NCBI RefSeq assembly: GCF_033568475.1 | Contig: NW_027331831.1 | Coordinates: forward strand, 12,896,001 to 12,960,000 | DNA length: 64,000 nt | Origin: Henckelia pumila | Lineage: Eukaryota > Streptophyta > Magnoliopsida > Lamiales > Gesneriaceae | Reading direction: 5' to 3' | Shown here: positions 48,101-59,007 of the stretch, piece by piece | Layout of the letters: each line of letters starts with the position of its first letter | Numbering within the stretch: the stretch's first letter is position 1 | Notes under the pieces: generated by a model | The model's database searches: none | Told to the model about the DNA's origin: nothing | The model's input: the letters and a program-made list of their open reading frames with translations, nothing else | Position numbers and translations under genes: made by a program

Positions 48101-50111
48101 CAACACTTTCCCATTGGGGTGTTGGAGATGGTATGCCCGTTCACGGGCAATCCCGATTATTTTATATGGTCACTCTCACTTGGGATCCAGTTTTCCTACT
48201 GAGCGCAGAGCGTTCACTCTTCTCAGTACCAGATCTCCAACTTGAAAGGTCAGTGGCCTTACCTGGTTGTCATATACCTTTGCCATTCGAGCTCTATGCC
48301 TTGCTGCTCGCATCGATGCCCCTTCTCTCAGCTCGTCAATGAGGTCTAGGGATGCTCGTAAAGCCTGCTGGTTTCCCTCTACATTGTAATGTTTTATACT
48401 TAGCGATTCTTCTCCGATTTCTGCAGGAGCAATGACTTCGGCCCCATATGCCAGGTTAAACGGAGATTTTCCAGTCGAGCTTCGAGGAGTGGTCCTGTAT
48501 GCCCACAGGACACTATGCCCACAGGACACTGGGTATTTTGTCAACCCATTTTCCATTGGCCTCCCCAACTCGAGTCTTGATATTCTGTAGGATAGTTCGA
48601 TTGGTTACTTCGGTCTATCCGTTGGCCTGTAGATGTCCGACAGAAGTGAAGAATTGTTGGATGGACAGCCCTAGGCACCATTCCTTCAACTTGGCACCGG
48701 AAAACTGAGTGCCATTGTCGGATACTAGCGCTCGCGAAATCCCGAATCGGCACACTATATTCTTTCACATAAAATTAATCACCTCTTTCTCATAAATTTT
48801 TGCAAGTGGCTCTGCTTTGACCCATTTAGTGAAGTAGTCGACAGCCACAATGAGAAACTTCCTTTGCCCAGCAGCGAGAGGAAAAGGCCCCACCAGGTCC
48901 ATTCCCCATTGAGCAAAAAACAATGGGCTTTCGAGTGGTTGAAGCGGTGTTGCTGGTAGATGCTGAAGATTAGCATGCTCCTGACACGGCCTACATCGTC
49001 TTGCTAGCTCGAGCGCATCTTGCCTCATTGTAGGCCAAAAGTATCCTTGCCGGAGTGTTTTTCCTGAGCACTTTGTTTGCTTGAGCAGGCGCAAGACATT
49101 TCAAGTATGGTTGCGAGTATCCCTTTTTATATAGTTCTCCATCTATTAAGGTGATTCTCGCGGCTCTTATCATCAATTTTCTTGCTTTGGCCTGCTCTGC
49201 GGGACGTGTTCCTTCTAACAGATATTTGACAATTTCGTCCTTCCAACTTGGCTCGTCATGATTTGCGCAGAGGATGTCGAGACTTCCTTTTTCTATTTCT
49301 TTATCACATGTGATGAGGGTGATTTTTCTGCTATCAATGCCTGTCGCCGAGCTGCCGAGTTTGGCTAGTTGATCTGCTATCTCATTCTTGGTTCGTGGTA
49401 TTTGCGTGATTTCAAAACTCTCCAAACGAATAAGGAGGTCCTTCACCCTAGCCAAATACCACTTCATGTTGTCTTCTTGGGTCTCATAAGTCCTTTGGAC
49501 TTGATTGACCACGAGTTGCGAATCACTATAAGCAATCAATTTTCCATCCCCAGTGGCCAGAGCTAGTTGGATTCCTATAATGAGTGTCTCGTATTCTGCC
49601 TCATTATTTGATGCTGGAAATCGAAATTTGACGGCATAATGGAACTGATCTCCTTCAGGATTTTCTACCACCACTCCTGCTCCACTTCCTCCGGTTGTGG
49701 AAGATCCAAAAATCAGCCAAAAATCTATAAAATTAATATTTGTTATCATCATCCTTTTTTTCATTAAAAAAAATCTGAACTTCTTCATTTTGGGAATTTA
49801 TATTTTTTAAAATGAGATTCTAAGTGTCATTATCATACATTATGATTGTAAAATTGTTTTGTGTGTATGCATATCGATGTTTATATTTTTTTAATAACTA
49901 GTTTATCAAATTTAAACAATGTTTAAAAATAGTCAAAAGAATTATTTGAACAAAATTAAATTGATTATGCAAACTAACTCGAACCAAGTTTGGGTTTTAC
50001 TTATCAACGGTTTGGTTTTGTTTGTAATTTTGCAAAACCGATAGTATTGGTTTAGTTCGAATTTTTATAATAAACCGAACCAATCCGGTTTTGCTCACCC
50101 CTATATTTATC

Positions 50112-50176
<65 letters not shown>

Positions 50177-51223
50177 GTTATAGCTAGTTTAGAAAATTTA
50201 AATCATGTTTAAAAATAGTAAAAAATTTGATTTGAACAATATAATTGGTCATCCAAACTGAACCATGTTGAAACCTAGGTTTGGTTTTTAATTATTAATG
50301 GTTTGGTATGCTAAACTGATTGTATTAGTTTTGTTCGAGTCTTTTATCATAAAACAAGCCAATCCAGTTTTGCTTACCTGGTTCCCGCTTTTACCTTTTC
50401 AATAGAACTGAGCAAAAATTGGCATCTCTTGTTGTTTCTCTGAATGTTCGATGGTTAGCCTAATGTAAATGATTGTTGACCGATTCAATTTCTTGTTTTT
50501 GTTTATGCAGGCAGACAAAGATTCACAATATTGGAGCAACACTTGTAGGTGTTGATAAATTTGGCAATAAGTACTATCAGAAACTTGGAGACACCCAATA
50601 TGGTTAGCACTGGCCTTTCTGTGCATATCTCTTCTGCTCATTCTTTTTGTAGGCTTCAGTTATCATTCTCATCGCTCTACTTATTGAAAAAATCGAACAG
50701 TCGCTAGCTTATGATACACACACACATTTATAAATATGTATATTATTCTGACTTTCATTTGTTGAGATAACTGATAAGTATTTTCTGAGGATGTATGTGC
50801 CTTTGTTGCTCATTCTGAGAGCTCTTGAGGCTTTATATCGCGAACTGATTATTTATGCTCGTTACTCAATATTAGGGAGACATAGGTGGGTGGAATATGC
50901 TTCTAAGAATCGTTACAATGCTTCTCAAGTCCCACCAGAGTGGCATGGCTGGCTTCATTACATAACTGATCATACTGGAGATGAGGTTAGTTACCACCCG
51001 ACCGTAATCACTGAATTGAATTTACCGTATATGCAAAGAAGCTGACATAAGAGTGCATTTGACGTAGCTGCTCTTATTGAAACCAAAACGATATGGAGTT
51101 GAACACAAGGAGAACTTCTCCGGAGAGGGCGATGAATACATCTATCACTCCAAAGGACATAGCCTTAACCCCGGACAAAGAGATTGGACCAGATTCCAAC
51201 CCTGGCAACCCAAAAAGGAATAA
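41307..51223 (+). CDS. NDUFA12: Complex I subunit NDUFA12 (B17.2), five exons
   Basis: Coding exons 41307-41395, 41801-41827, 50511-50602, 50876-50985 and 51068-51223 join to 474 bases, 157 residues and a TAA stop. The frame is open across every junction. Recognisable parts: N-terminus MASVVRSALKSIREKG and FIRELRDEGFL, then QTKIHNIGATLVGVDKFGNK, RHRWVEYA, PPEWHGWLHYITDHTGDE and YIYHSKGHSLNPGQRDW. This is the plant form of the 17.2-kDa accessory subunit of mitochondrial NADH:ubiquinone oxidoreductase, located at the matrix arm. Length is normal for plants. Exon 2 is only 27 bases. Intron 2 is 8683 bases and contains retroelement sequence in an inverted repeat, so correct splicing must remove it whole. 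All four donors read GTTAG. The acceptor of exon 5 (GACGTAG) has a weak pyrimidine tract. A poly(A)-like AATAAA is at 51276-51281. Confidence 0.93.
41828..43112. other. First part of NDUFA12 intron 2
   Basis: No coding region. A (TA)n microsatellite occupies about 42114-42152. The rest looks like ordinary intron DNA with possible MITE debris from 42870. Confidence 0.5.
43113..43611 (+). repeat. LTR-like segment in NDUFA12 intron 2
   Basis: Starts TGATGCGAGC and may end CATCA at 43611, though no matching target duplication is seen. It shares GACGCTCAAGTCAG (43316-43329) with the solo LTR at 30763. Just before it is a perfect 10-bp stem TTCGCCGGGT/ACCCGGCGAA with loop AGTC (43284-43307). It probably belongs to the Tat-lineage sequences that follow. 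Confidence 0.45.
43612..44218 (+). repeat. Noncoding retroelement DNA with a fragment of the accessory ORF
   Basis: 43612-43920 is T-rich and may be LTR or leader sequence. At about 44070-44170 the plus strand reads VPRVAASLDDFGDIEIIEAL and a following stretch, identical in kind to the C-terminus of the accessory ORF at 45212 but in the opposite orientation. It is joined directly to integrase at 44219, so the order is rearranged. Confidence 0.55.
44219..44625 (+). pseudogene. Tat-lineage integrase C-terminus, plus-strand copy
   Basis: Reads YGAEVIAPAEIGEKSLRIKH, RAARHRARMAKVYDNQV and FQVGDLVLRRMD, the C-terminal part of Ty3/gypsy integrase with the GDLVLRR motif. One stop (TGA at 44509-44511) interrupts it before the end KKYFQ and TAA at 44623-44625. 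It is the left-arm counterpart of the integrase at 48056-49100 on the minus strand. Confidence 0.82.
45212..46512 (-). pseudogene. Accessory coiled-coil ORF of a Tat-lineage element, antisense to pol
   Basis: On the minus strand: an arginine-rich part (GHAGVLVPRPGESRRT, 46512-46240) ending at a GTAAGT donor; a second part SDFEIGLRRGAKVVGDHDLS and HLIPQSSSVLHQSIVLGSCQ (46171-45904); a short intron with GTATTT donor and TTTCAG acceptor; then a heptad-rich coiled coil (ALEARKDKVRADEAKLLQEL, KKDVVRLEASE, GGENTGLQEELSQ) from 45828. After a frameshift near 45520 the C-terminus LESRRILRHQLVPEDVVKMI ends with GDDAPVDL and a stop at 45212. Extra ORFs lying antisense downstream of pol are known from Tat elements such as Grande and Retand; their function is unknown. 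Here the first two parts are separated by the inner inverted repeat. Confidence 0.65.
46745..47439 (+). pseudogene. Accessory coiled-coil ORF, right-arm copy
   Basis: Plus-strand copy of the coiled-coil exon (ALEAREDKVRADEAKLLQEL) after the same acceptor TTTCAG. It has a stop after GLKEELSQ at 47007-47009 and frameshifts. It ends with the same C-terminal GDDAPVDL and stop near 47439. Direction is opposite to the copy at 45212, as expected for an inverted repeat. Confidence 0.65.
48056..49692 (-). pseudogene. Tat-lineage archaeal-type RNase H and integrase
   Basis: The minus strand from 49692 reads GSGAGVVVENPEGDQFHYAV, SNNEAEYETLIIGIQLA, YSDSQLVVNQV and EIADQLAKLGS, the second, archaeal-type RNase H that marks the Tat lineage. 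The first catalytic aspartate is replaced (FGSS for DGSS) at the breakpoint. Integrase follows: zinc-binding CRPCQEHANLQH with GYFWPTMRQDA before it, core QWGMDLVGPFPLA and VAVDYFTKWVKAEPLA, then TTPRSSTGKSPFNLAYGAEV and the GDLVLRR region. Frameshifts occur near 49090 and 48770. Protease, RT and the first RNase H are absent, so the copy is cut at 49692. Confidence 0.85.
49899..50101. repeat. Diverged duplicate, copy 1
   Basis: Starts CTAGTTTATCAAATTTAAAC and ends GGTTTTGCTCACCCC. A related copy lies at 50184-50381 beyond an ATT microsatellite. Confidence 0.7.
50115..50176. repeat. (ATT)n microsatellite
   Basis: About 20 ATT/TTA units between two diverged copies of a 200-bp sequence, in intron 2 of NDUFA12. 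Confidence 0.95.
50184..50381. repeat. Diverged duplicate, copy 2
   Basis: Same order of motifs as 49899-50101 with roughly one base in five changed. Confidence 0.7.
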
Positions 51224-52287
51224 TTCTTTGTTATGTATCAGAGCCAGCTCCAACTGGAGCCATCCTGGATTTCGTCAATAAATTCATCCATATACTTGTT
51301 TTAAAACATGCGATTATCTCATCCTCAAATTGACAAGCCCACTGTGTTGATTTGATTTTTAAGAGTCTCATGGTTTCGTCATCGTTCTTGGGTCCGGAAT
51401 GTATGTTAACAGTCGATGAAAGAACTTTTGGGAATGATGTGGTGCTCAATAGATGATTGAAGAAGTATCTTCGCAAATAACTGACCTTGCAATTTCCACC
51501 TTGTGGTTGGTTACCCATAAGAAGTTCAATATGTATACATCCTTCGAGCGTGGAATCTTCTGCTCCAACATAAGAAGTGTTTCACAAAAAAAAAAAAAAA
51601 AATACACATTATATATTTAAACATTGGTTTCTTACTATTACAAAATTTTATGAAAGGGAAAAAGGTCGGTCATGTATCCAAATCTTTGTTATTGGCCGAA
51701 TTAGAAAATAATAAATATCAAACATAAGAATATGTATGAATACGAACAATATAGCAAAATATTGGTGGTAGGCAAACCAGTGCTCTAAATATTGGAAATT
51801 GGAAAATAAATAAAGGAGTAAAAGATGTTGGAGATCTTAAGATTCTGATGCTTTATGTTTTTTATATTGAGTAGGCAAGTATAAAAAATAATGTTTTTTT
51901 TTATCTGTCGAGTAGAATAGGATATTTTTATCACAAACGTGGCTTGTGAGACAGTCTCATAACAGATTTTGTGTTTGGATCGGGTCATGTATTGTAGGAG
52001 ATCCATTTCACAAATTGGCATATAAAACGATTTCATGGATATGTATGTATGAGACGAATCGACCCAATTCATATTTACAATTAATATTTTTTATATATCA
52101 ATTCGGGAATCCATTTAACAAAATTGAGTCATGATACAGAGTTTCTATATCAATGTAATGTGTTAGCATACATACAAAATCCAATAAAAAATGTGAGACC
52201 CCGAACTAATAATTTGGCAAGTAAAACATGTCATTTTGCCCAACTACTTTGCTCTATTAGAATTTAAATTTGTGACATCTTCTAAAT
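51224..52287. other. NDUFA12 3' region and intergenic DNA
   Basis: No further gene. A poly(A) run is at 51586-51602. A dispersed repeat with the palindrome TGAGACAGTCTCA (51947-51959) and GAGACGAATCGACCCAATTC (about 52051) lies at 51931-52110. Confidence 0.5.
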
Positions 52288-52329
52288 TGGGCCCAAACTG
52301 GAAGTTGTTTGTTTCTTAACACGGGCCCA
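52288..52329 (+). promoter_or_regulatory. Paired Site II motifs
   Basis: TGGGCCCA at 52288-52295 and GGCCCA at 52324-52329, 80-120 bases before the start codon of the next gene. Paired Site II elements are typical of plant genes for ribosome biogenesis and growth. Confidence 0.55.
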
Positions 52330-52409
52330 ACCCAATAAGAGCACCCCCCTTCCGTATCAAAACGAGAGTTTTAGGGGTGGGAGAAGAGGACAAATCGAAG
52401 CTCGTGGAG

Positions 52410-53369
52410 ATGGCAAAGTTCAACGAAGTGCAGAAACGCCGCCGCTCCGCCGTCGCTCTGTGGAAGAGGAAGGTACACGGAGATCCCGTCACCGGAAAGC
52501 TGCAACTCAAGCCTCAACCGCTATCCATCTCCGGAAAACGCAAGCGCAAGCTCTTGAAAAAATGGCGACGGGTCCGTAAATTAGAGTCATGACTGATATC
52601 TTCTTCTTTTAATTACTTATCTAGTATTTGTTTTGGAAACAGGAGCAAAAGGAGGCAGTGGAGAAAGGATTAATTACGATGCAAGATGTAGAGATGGCTG
52701 TTGCTGATGGTACGTCGTTGAAATTTTCGATGTTTAATCTGAATCATGGTGACAACTATCTCGCTATTTCAATGATGTGCTGAATTAGCTTGTTACATTT
52801 TGCCAGCCTTTGAATTCTTGCCATTAATTCATTCTTTATCATTGCTGCTTACTGTGAGAAGTTGAGAATTCGGTGAGATTGCATGACAATGTATAATCTT
52901 GATGTTTTTATCTTTTCTTAGCTTCAGATACTTTTTTTTAATGCTTTTATCAGATTGGGGATGGTTTTTTTTCTTTCTTTAGAATGGATTTGAACCCGAA
53001 CCGTAATTAGGAAGATCCGGATGAAGTCTAATTATATTAGAGCAACACATTTTCCTAAAATTTGTTTGTGGTGGATTTAATTTCAGGGACTTCAAAAGAT
53101 GCCACTAAACGCTCTGTTAAATTTTCCATGAAGAAGAGTGCTAAACTTAAAGTGAAGCAGTTGAAGAAGAACAAGAAAGGTATAGTGATTCTGTATTTGT
53201 AAATGCTCGTTACTTGTTTCTTGGAGTCATTCTCCTCATTATTAATGGCTCACGATTGGAATTCATCAGCTTTTTTTCGTCAATTTTGTGATCCTTTTTT
53301 ACAGTCAAGAACAATATGAAATCTCAAAAACCGGCTGGAGAAGTTTCAGGCGATGCCATGGTGGAGTAA
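52410..53369 (+). CDS. Small lysine-rich protein, four exons
   Basis: Exons 52410-52571, 52643-52709, 53087-53179 and 53305-53369 join to 387 bases, 128 residues, with GT-AG borders and an open frame. The protein begins MAKFNEVQKRRRSAVALWKR and continues HGDPVTGKL, SGKRKRKLLKKWRREQKEAV, VTMQ-like ITMQDVEMAVADG, then KRSVKFSMKKSAKLKVKQLK and a short acidic end. It is very basic, with bipartite nuclear-type clusters, and the middle is probably helical. I recall similar uncharacterised plant proteins but no proven function. A nuclear or nucleolar role is plausible from the composition and the Site II promoter. A GTG at 52377 opens the same frame, but ATG 52410 is the credible start. Confidence 0.85.
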
Positions 53370-54361
53370 ATGGGGTAAGCACAGCACATTCGGATACTAT
53401 TCAAAGGGATGCTGTTTCCCTTTCATACCATGCAGTTTCTTCTGATTTCTTTAGTCTTACAACACTTGCAGTGTTGATTAGGTTATTGATGTGGATACCA
53501 ATACCATATTTTTAGGACTGTAGAAGCAATGGCTCTTGCTAATTATCGTTCTATTTTCTAGTGTTCCATCAATTATCAGATATATATCAGAAATCTCAAC
53601 TCTAGCATGCAGATTCTCTAGCGATCGAAATGACCATATCTGTCCATAATGCGTTTTCTTATAGTATCTTAAGAAAGAATCAGGTGTTCCTGAATTTGAA
53701 AATTTAGGATGCGACTCTTTGTTTATCAGAACACCATTGATTATCTACTGTCTATACTAGATCCCTTTGATTTATGACAAAGTTCCTCTAGAACCTCAAA
53801 TGTGCAATTCGTAAGAAGTTCTAAGGTTGTGAATCTTGTTTCGAACTGTTCATGTTATTTAAACATGAATTTGTCTAAGTTTTACTACAACATGGTACAC
53901 ACTCTGTTCCATTGAGGAAAATCAAAATCTTTTATCGACGTCTTACATTTATTTTTTGGATTCATTTGCAGTTAGAAATGTGCAAATCGAAGGACCTGAC
54001 TCTTGGAGTTCTACAAATAGAGGGCTTTAAAGTTTAAATGTAGGTGGCTGTGCACATAACTGGAGATTACCTCTATGCTGGAGTGCAAACAGACTGTACC
54101 AGTACACGAGCTTTTCCGGTCAATTTATTAGATTTAGTTCAGGACGTAAGACAACTTGAAAGTAAATTGTAGCATGGATTATTTTGATGGTTTGTAATTT
54201 TGTTTAACAAACTATGATTCGAATGATCGCGAGTTTTCACAAGAATCAACAGGGCACTGCTCAATGAACCTCCCATATTCCATCATTTGCGAACATAAGT
54301 TGGTGCAATGAAATTCAACGATAAAAAGACAAAGTAGACCAAGTCGAAGGAACTGGGACTG
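53370..54361. other. Intergenic between two convergent genes
   Basis: 3' regions of the lysine-rich protein gene (plus) and the SMG9 gene (minus). No additional coding region or repeat seen. Confidence 0.5.
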
Positions 54362-56578
54362 CTACTTCCTAACTAGGTAATAGCTCTTTAGTGTCGTGCA
54401 GTAGTCACCAATTGTTGGAGAATTCTTAATGAATTCCCAAATCTTGGCAGAATTCTTCAACCAATCACGTTCAGAAACAGTCCTCGAAAAGGATGACCCG
54501 CCCATGGACAAAACCTGCAAATTTGAAATTGGGTACTCTTAAAAAAAGGAAATGCTTCGATTTAGTGCAAATATTTTTTAAGTATGCAAAAGTGATGAAG
54601 ATGAGAGAGAAAGTAACCTGGTCCCTTATTTTCCATAGAGCGCACATATAGCTTTCGTATTGTGGCCTCGAGGAGTCATCTTTACCCTGGGATGGCACAA
54701 GAAACAACTTCAGGTCCGAATTCTTATCCTTCAGATTTTCAAAAGATGTGGCTGAAGATTGAGACTCTCTTGATCCATCCTTTTGGCCTTCTGATCTTGT
54801 GAATGAAGAAGAGCGAAAACACTCTGCAAGCGCCTTTTTCATTCTTAAAAAATTATGTGGGGTGATATCCCGGTCACGAACCCTACGAACAAATGAAATC
54901 AGAAACATCTTATGATCTTAATCGATGTTTATCCCAAGTTCAGTTCAAAATACGGAAAAGAAACGCTCACATTTTTTGTGAGTCGGTTATCTTGATTGCA
55001 ACTCATTTGCGGCAAAGTCTGCTAGTGGAAAAAAGAGATTACATCAAGTCATAAACTCACCTCGTGTGTACAAAAATTGGAGTGGCAATGTACTCTTCCC
55101 CACCCTGTGGAACTTTATCAAAGTTACTCGAGCTCTGTGGATGTGAATGCATCACACAAGACGGGTCGGGTATGCCATGTTTCAACAAATCCACCTAGAT
55201 GAAAACAATGATGATACTTGATCACGCCACAGGATCAATACATCAAAGGATAATGACTAACTAATTTATAGCCGTAGTAGACCACCTCCCATAAATATAA
55301 ACCGATTTTGAAACGATGATGACCAACTTACGAAAAACCAACAATCACCCGAGGAAAAAAAAGTGCATTTTCACAAAGATACGTTACAGGAAAGTGGAAG
55401 AAACGGATACCGTTGACATCAAGCGCCACATGCTAGCATCACGAACTCCATTGGACACCACGATGATTACATGGCAAATCGATGCGAGGAGAATGCCAAG
55501 CTACAATAATTCCTTGCAGCAGATTAAACAAAAATGTTCCTTTCAAGATATCTTCAATGTATTCAAAACAACTTAGCACTACTGCAGATGCCATGCCGGA
55601 TTTAAGGAAATAGATGGTAAAATCAAAAATGCATTAAGGTACAAAACTTCCAAAGTGGCACATCACAACATGATTACCTGGATACTCATTACTTCATGAG
55701 CTAATTCTGCAGATAGAGATTCTCCGGCAATTACAGTGACTGTAGACGACCCATCGGGCCGAATCATCTCAGCTAAAACAGAGGGACTGAATACAGGCTG
55801 CACCAGATAGATAACATCGTAAGCGCCTAATCACACCATCTCCGAAAATGCAGCTCGTGACAGCCTATAAACCTCACGCAATAAACAAACTAAACCCAAG
55901 GAAAACAACCAATTTCTAAACCTGTGTGTCAAGAAGTATAATCCTATCCGAAGAAATCCTCGGTTCAATCCCGACGGTACAATGCCTCGCCATTGCCCTT
56001 GTTTCCTCCGATTCGACCCCAAAAGGAGACAGCATGCCTGCATATATGCATACAATTGATTAAGCACGATCCAAGATTTGCATTAAATATCAAATCACAG
56101 TAGCGGTACCAAGATTCAATGCAAGAGACATCGATTATCCCAGTCCATGACACTAGAAACACATACCAGGTGAGGAAGAATCAGAGCCATATATTTCATT
56201 CAAAATAGTCGATTTCCCGACCCCCGGCGGACCAATCACGCCCACCACAGTAAACTCCGCGTTTTCCGTTAGAAACTGCACAATAATCACAAGGTGCCCA
56301 AAAATATCAGATAAAATGGAAAACCCACCCATGAAAATACTGCTGCGAACCGATTGTGTGTGTGAGGAAGCAAGAGAACTGACTGGCAAAAGTCGATCGA
56401 TCTGGAAATCCCATGTGTCTGACAGAAGGTTGAGTGAAGCAATAGAGGAAAGGCGCGACCGTAGCGCGGCCTCCTCGTCTGCGCCGCCGCGGTTGAATTT
56501 GCCGGAGGTGACGAGTCCGGGTTTCGCTAATAGGATTTTGGGAGCAGGGGAAGGGTTTGCAGAGCCGTCGGCCGCCAT
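54362..56578 (-). CDS. SMG9: SMG9-like nonsense-mediated decay factor, seven exons
   Basis: Minus-strand exons 56578-56384, 56275-56167, 56037-55922, 55797-55678, 55194-55061, 54882-54618 and 54514-54362 join to 1092 bases, 363 residues. All junctions are GT-AG and the frame is open. The protein starts MAADGSANPSPAPKILLAKP, has DTWDFQIDRLLP, then EFTVVGVIGPPGVGKSTIL with a P-loop, a switch-like RIILLDTQ, GIPDPSCVMHSHPQ, VRDRDITPHNFLRMKKALAE, a serine-rich insert, and ends SPTIGDYCTTLKSY plus six residues. Plant and animal SMG9 share this degenerate G-like fold. In the decay pathway SMG9 binds SMG8 and regulates the kinase SMG1, which phosphorylates UPF1. Arabidopsis lacks SMG1 but many plants keep it. 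The second exon junction (CCA/GTCAGT) is chosen to keep the frame; without splicing there the frame is also open, so that intron is slightly less sure. Confidence 0.9.
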
Positions 56579-57480
56579 TGTTGCTCTCTCTTGCTAAGTG
56601 GAATGAAGATATCCATGGTCTGATCCGGCCCGGAACCGTAACCGTAACCGAGTCGACGGACCGGAATTAACCGTCTCCCGGTTCTATGGGTTTGAACCGG
56701 AACCGGAACCGGCCGGTGTATAGGCGGGCCGGTTACGGTTCCTGGACTGGGACCGTTAATTGCCTATTCACGGTTTATGAACTAAAAATTGAAGTGTTAA
56801 AAACATGTAGGATTCAAATCAAACTCTTAACATTCTTAAATAAATATTCAACCCCATGACCATTGAGTTAACACACATATTTGATAATATTTTATACCAA
56901 AAATTTTATATATCAATTATTTCTAATTAAAAACAAATCATTAAGCCGTCACAATCAATAAGTTGAATCAATTTCAGAATTTATTTTTTTTTGAGGAAAA
57001 ATTTCAGAATTTATTGATTGTAAAGAATGACAGCTTTCAATTTCAGAATTTAGACTTAAATGATATGAAAGCGGCAAACGCTCCTCTCAATAATAGATAG
57101 TTAAATTCAAATTCAAATTCAAATTCAAATTGGAAATTTGACATATATATCAAAAACTTCTCCGATATTCATTATCCAAAAATACTTCACACAAGATTTA
57201 TAAAGTTATAAACTATCATTTTATTTGACGATTAAAATTTATGTTTTAATCTTTCTAAAAATCATATATTCATATTTTTTTATGTATTCCTATTATAATT
57301 CTTTTTCTTTACAAATTATTTAACGAAAGATTCAAGTGCATCACACAAAGGAAAGGTAAAGAGAAGGTGACAACTTCTGATATCAATATCGGCTATATCG
57401 AGTTTACTGACGATGATTCATTTGTTACATTTGATACCCAAGAGAGTGTGCAAACATCAAATATTATATCTACTCCTCTA
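56579..57480. other. Promoter side of SMG9 and intergenic DNA
   Basis: At 56630-56760 a run of CCGGAACCGG and GGTTACGGTTCC motifs in both orientations forms many small inverted repeats, probably a degraded MITE close to the SMG9 start. The remainder is AT-rich. AAATTCAAATTC tandem units lie at 57105-57130. Confidence 0.5.
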
Positions 57481-57489
57481 CTTAAATCA

Positions 57490-58180
57490 CCAATTTTCAC
57501 TAAGAATTTCCAGAAGGTGACGGTTTCGGCCGAAGAAAACTCGTGTAGAATGCAAATATTACTCTGTATTTTATAAATTTCAAAGAGGTGGTGGGATGGA
57601 GGTTATGGTTCGTTGTACCTACATGTGGAGACGAATTATCCAGTGAAATTTGGTAAATGATTATTCTCAAAAACAAATATCCAGGTTTTCTTCTTCTGAT
57701 AGAGGTACAAACTCTCAACTATTTAAATACTCAGATGCACAAATAAGAGAATCGATGACTAGATTTGTTTTCGAATAACATCTTTCTTTTAGTATTGCAT
57801 CTGATTTAGCTTTGAAGATTTATTTCATGGGTCTCTACAACATGCTGCAAATAGTGTTCCACGTATTATACTAACTCGAACATTTAAGAGATTAGTTTGT
57901 GAAAAAAAAACTAATTTAATAATTTACAAAATAATGTTTCTACATGTTTCGATATTTGGAGTGACCATTACAAAATCATTGTTATATGAGAGTTACTTGT
58001 CATTGAATTGATAGTTCATGGTCAATTAAAAAGAGATTGATTGCATATGGAGTGTTTGATGAAATGAATATTGCCGAAATATTTCTTAATTGATGTGTTA
58101 TATTTTAGAAGAATATGTTTTAACTTCAAAAAAATTTCCCACATCCTTTGATAATGCTAGTTCTAATACTTAGATAATCG
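57490..58180 (+). pseudogene. hAT-family transposase remnant
   Basis: In shifting frames the plus strand reads RVECKYYSVFYKFQRGGG (BED finger-like), SSSDRGTNSQLFKYSDAQIR, ESMTRFVFE, LSFSIASDLALKIYFMGLYN, SSWSIKKRLIAYGVFDEMNI and SFDNASSNT-like residues near 58140. These follow the order of plant hAT transposases up to the RNase H-like core; the C-terminal dimerisation region is missing. Many stops and frameshifts. No TIRs were found. Confidence 0.65.
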
Positions 58181-59007
58181 ATAAAAAGTATATGAACCTG
58201 TAACTAGTGGATTATTTTTCGAGTAAAATTCATTTTGGTACACGAACTATTGGTAAAATGTCAAATTAATAAATGAATAATTGAAAATGTCTTAATTGGT
58301 ACACGCTCCATTTAAAAATTCGATTTTATCCTTTAATAAAATTGTTTTTAAGTCCAATTATTTTTAGTAAATTCAACTAAGCGCGCATTTTATTTTTCAA
58401 AGTTTTTATTTTATTGATTAAAATGCAAAAATAAATTTATATTAATTATAAATTATAAGAAATAATTAAGTATCGTAGTAATTTTTAAATATATTTATAT
58501 TTTACACATTAATAAATTATATATTCAAATATAATATATACTTTTAAAAAATTAATAAATATATAATAAAATGATATTTTTCAATCATTATTAAATAATT
58601 ATCCCTTTTTTTGAAAACAATTGATATAAAAATTATATATTAATACAACAACACTCAATAAATAAATCATATACACGAATAAAATATATTTAATTCTAAT
58701 AAAAATATAATAAAATAAATAATATATTACTTATTTATACTTAAATTTAAGCACGAGAAAAAATATATAAATTTACAAATTTTTTAATCAAATGGAGAAA
58801 TTTTAGGTCATTAGAATCACGTAAATCGGGACAATGAGTAAGATTTGTTTATATAAGATTTGTTTTTTTATGATCCAAATCTTTAATGTTCAACATTTTT
58901 TTTTAATTTACAACAGAACAATGCCAGATTTTAAAAAACTAAAATGATGATTATATATGTTTGATTCAACAGTTTAAAACAAAACCTCAACAAATTAATT
59001 AAAAATT
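58181..59007. other. AT-rich intergenic DNA
   Basis: No gene or clear repeat. A TTTGGTACACGAACTA motif at 58230 resembles ends of short MULE-type MITEs, but no partner is clear. Confidence 0.4.

Larger units (their letters stand above)
44232..48449. repeat. Large inverted repeat of Tat retroelement DNA in NDUFA12 intron 2
   Basis: Left arm 44232-45977 is the reverse complement of right arm 46666-48449, with scattered differences and small indels. Both arms contain integrase C-terminus, an untranslated stretch with ATATATATTTATATACTTAAAG-like sequence and the accessory ORF. The 688-bp spacer holds a second, tighter inverted repeat: 45900-46002 against 46139-46237 with a 136-bp loop. A transcript through the intron could fold into a hairpin of about 1.7 kb. 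Confidence 0.88.

Noticed and set aside
52377..52409. Upstream start (GTG) for the lysine-rich protein
   Set aside because: GTG is not a normal plant start; ATG at 52410 begins the MAKFNEVQ sequence I recall from plant relatives.
55316..55576. Plus-strand open frame in an SMG9 intron
   Set aside because: No domain, and the region is an intron of a well supported minus-strand gene.
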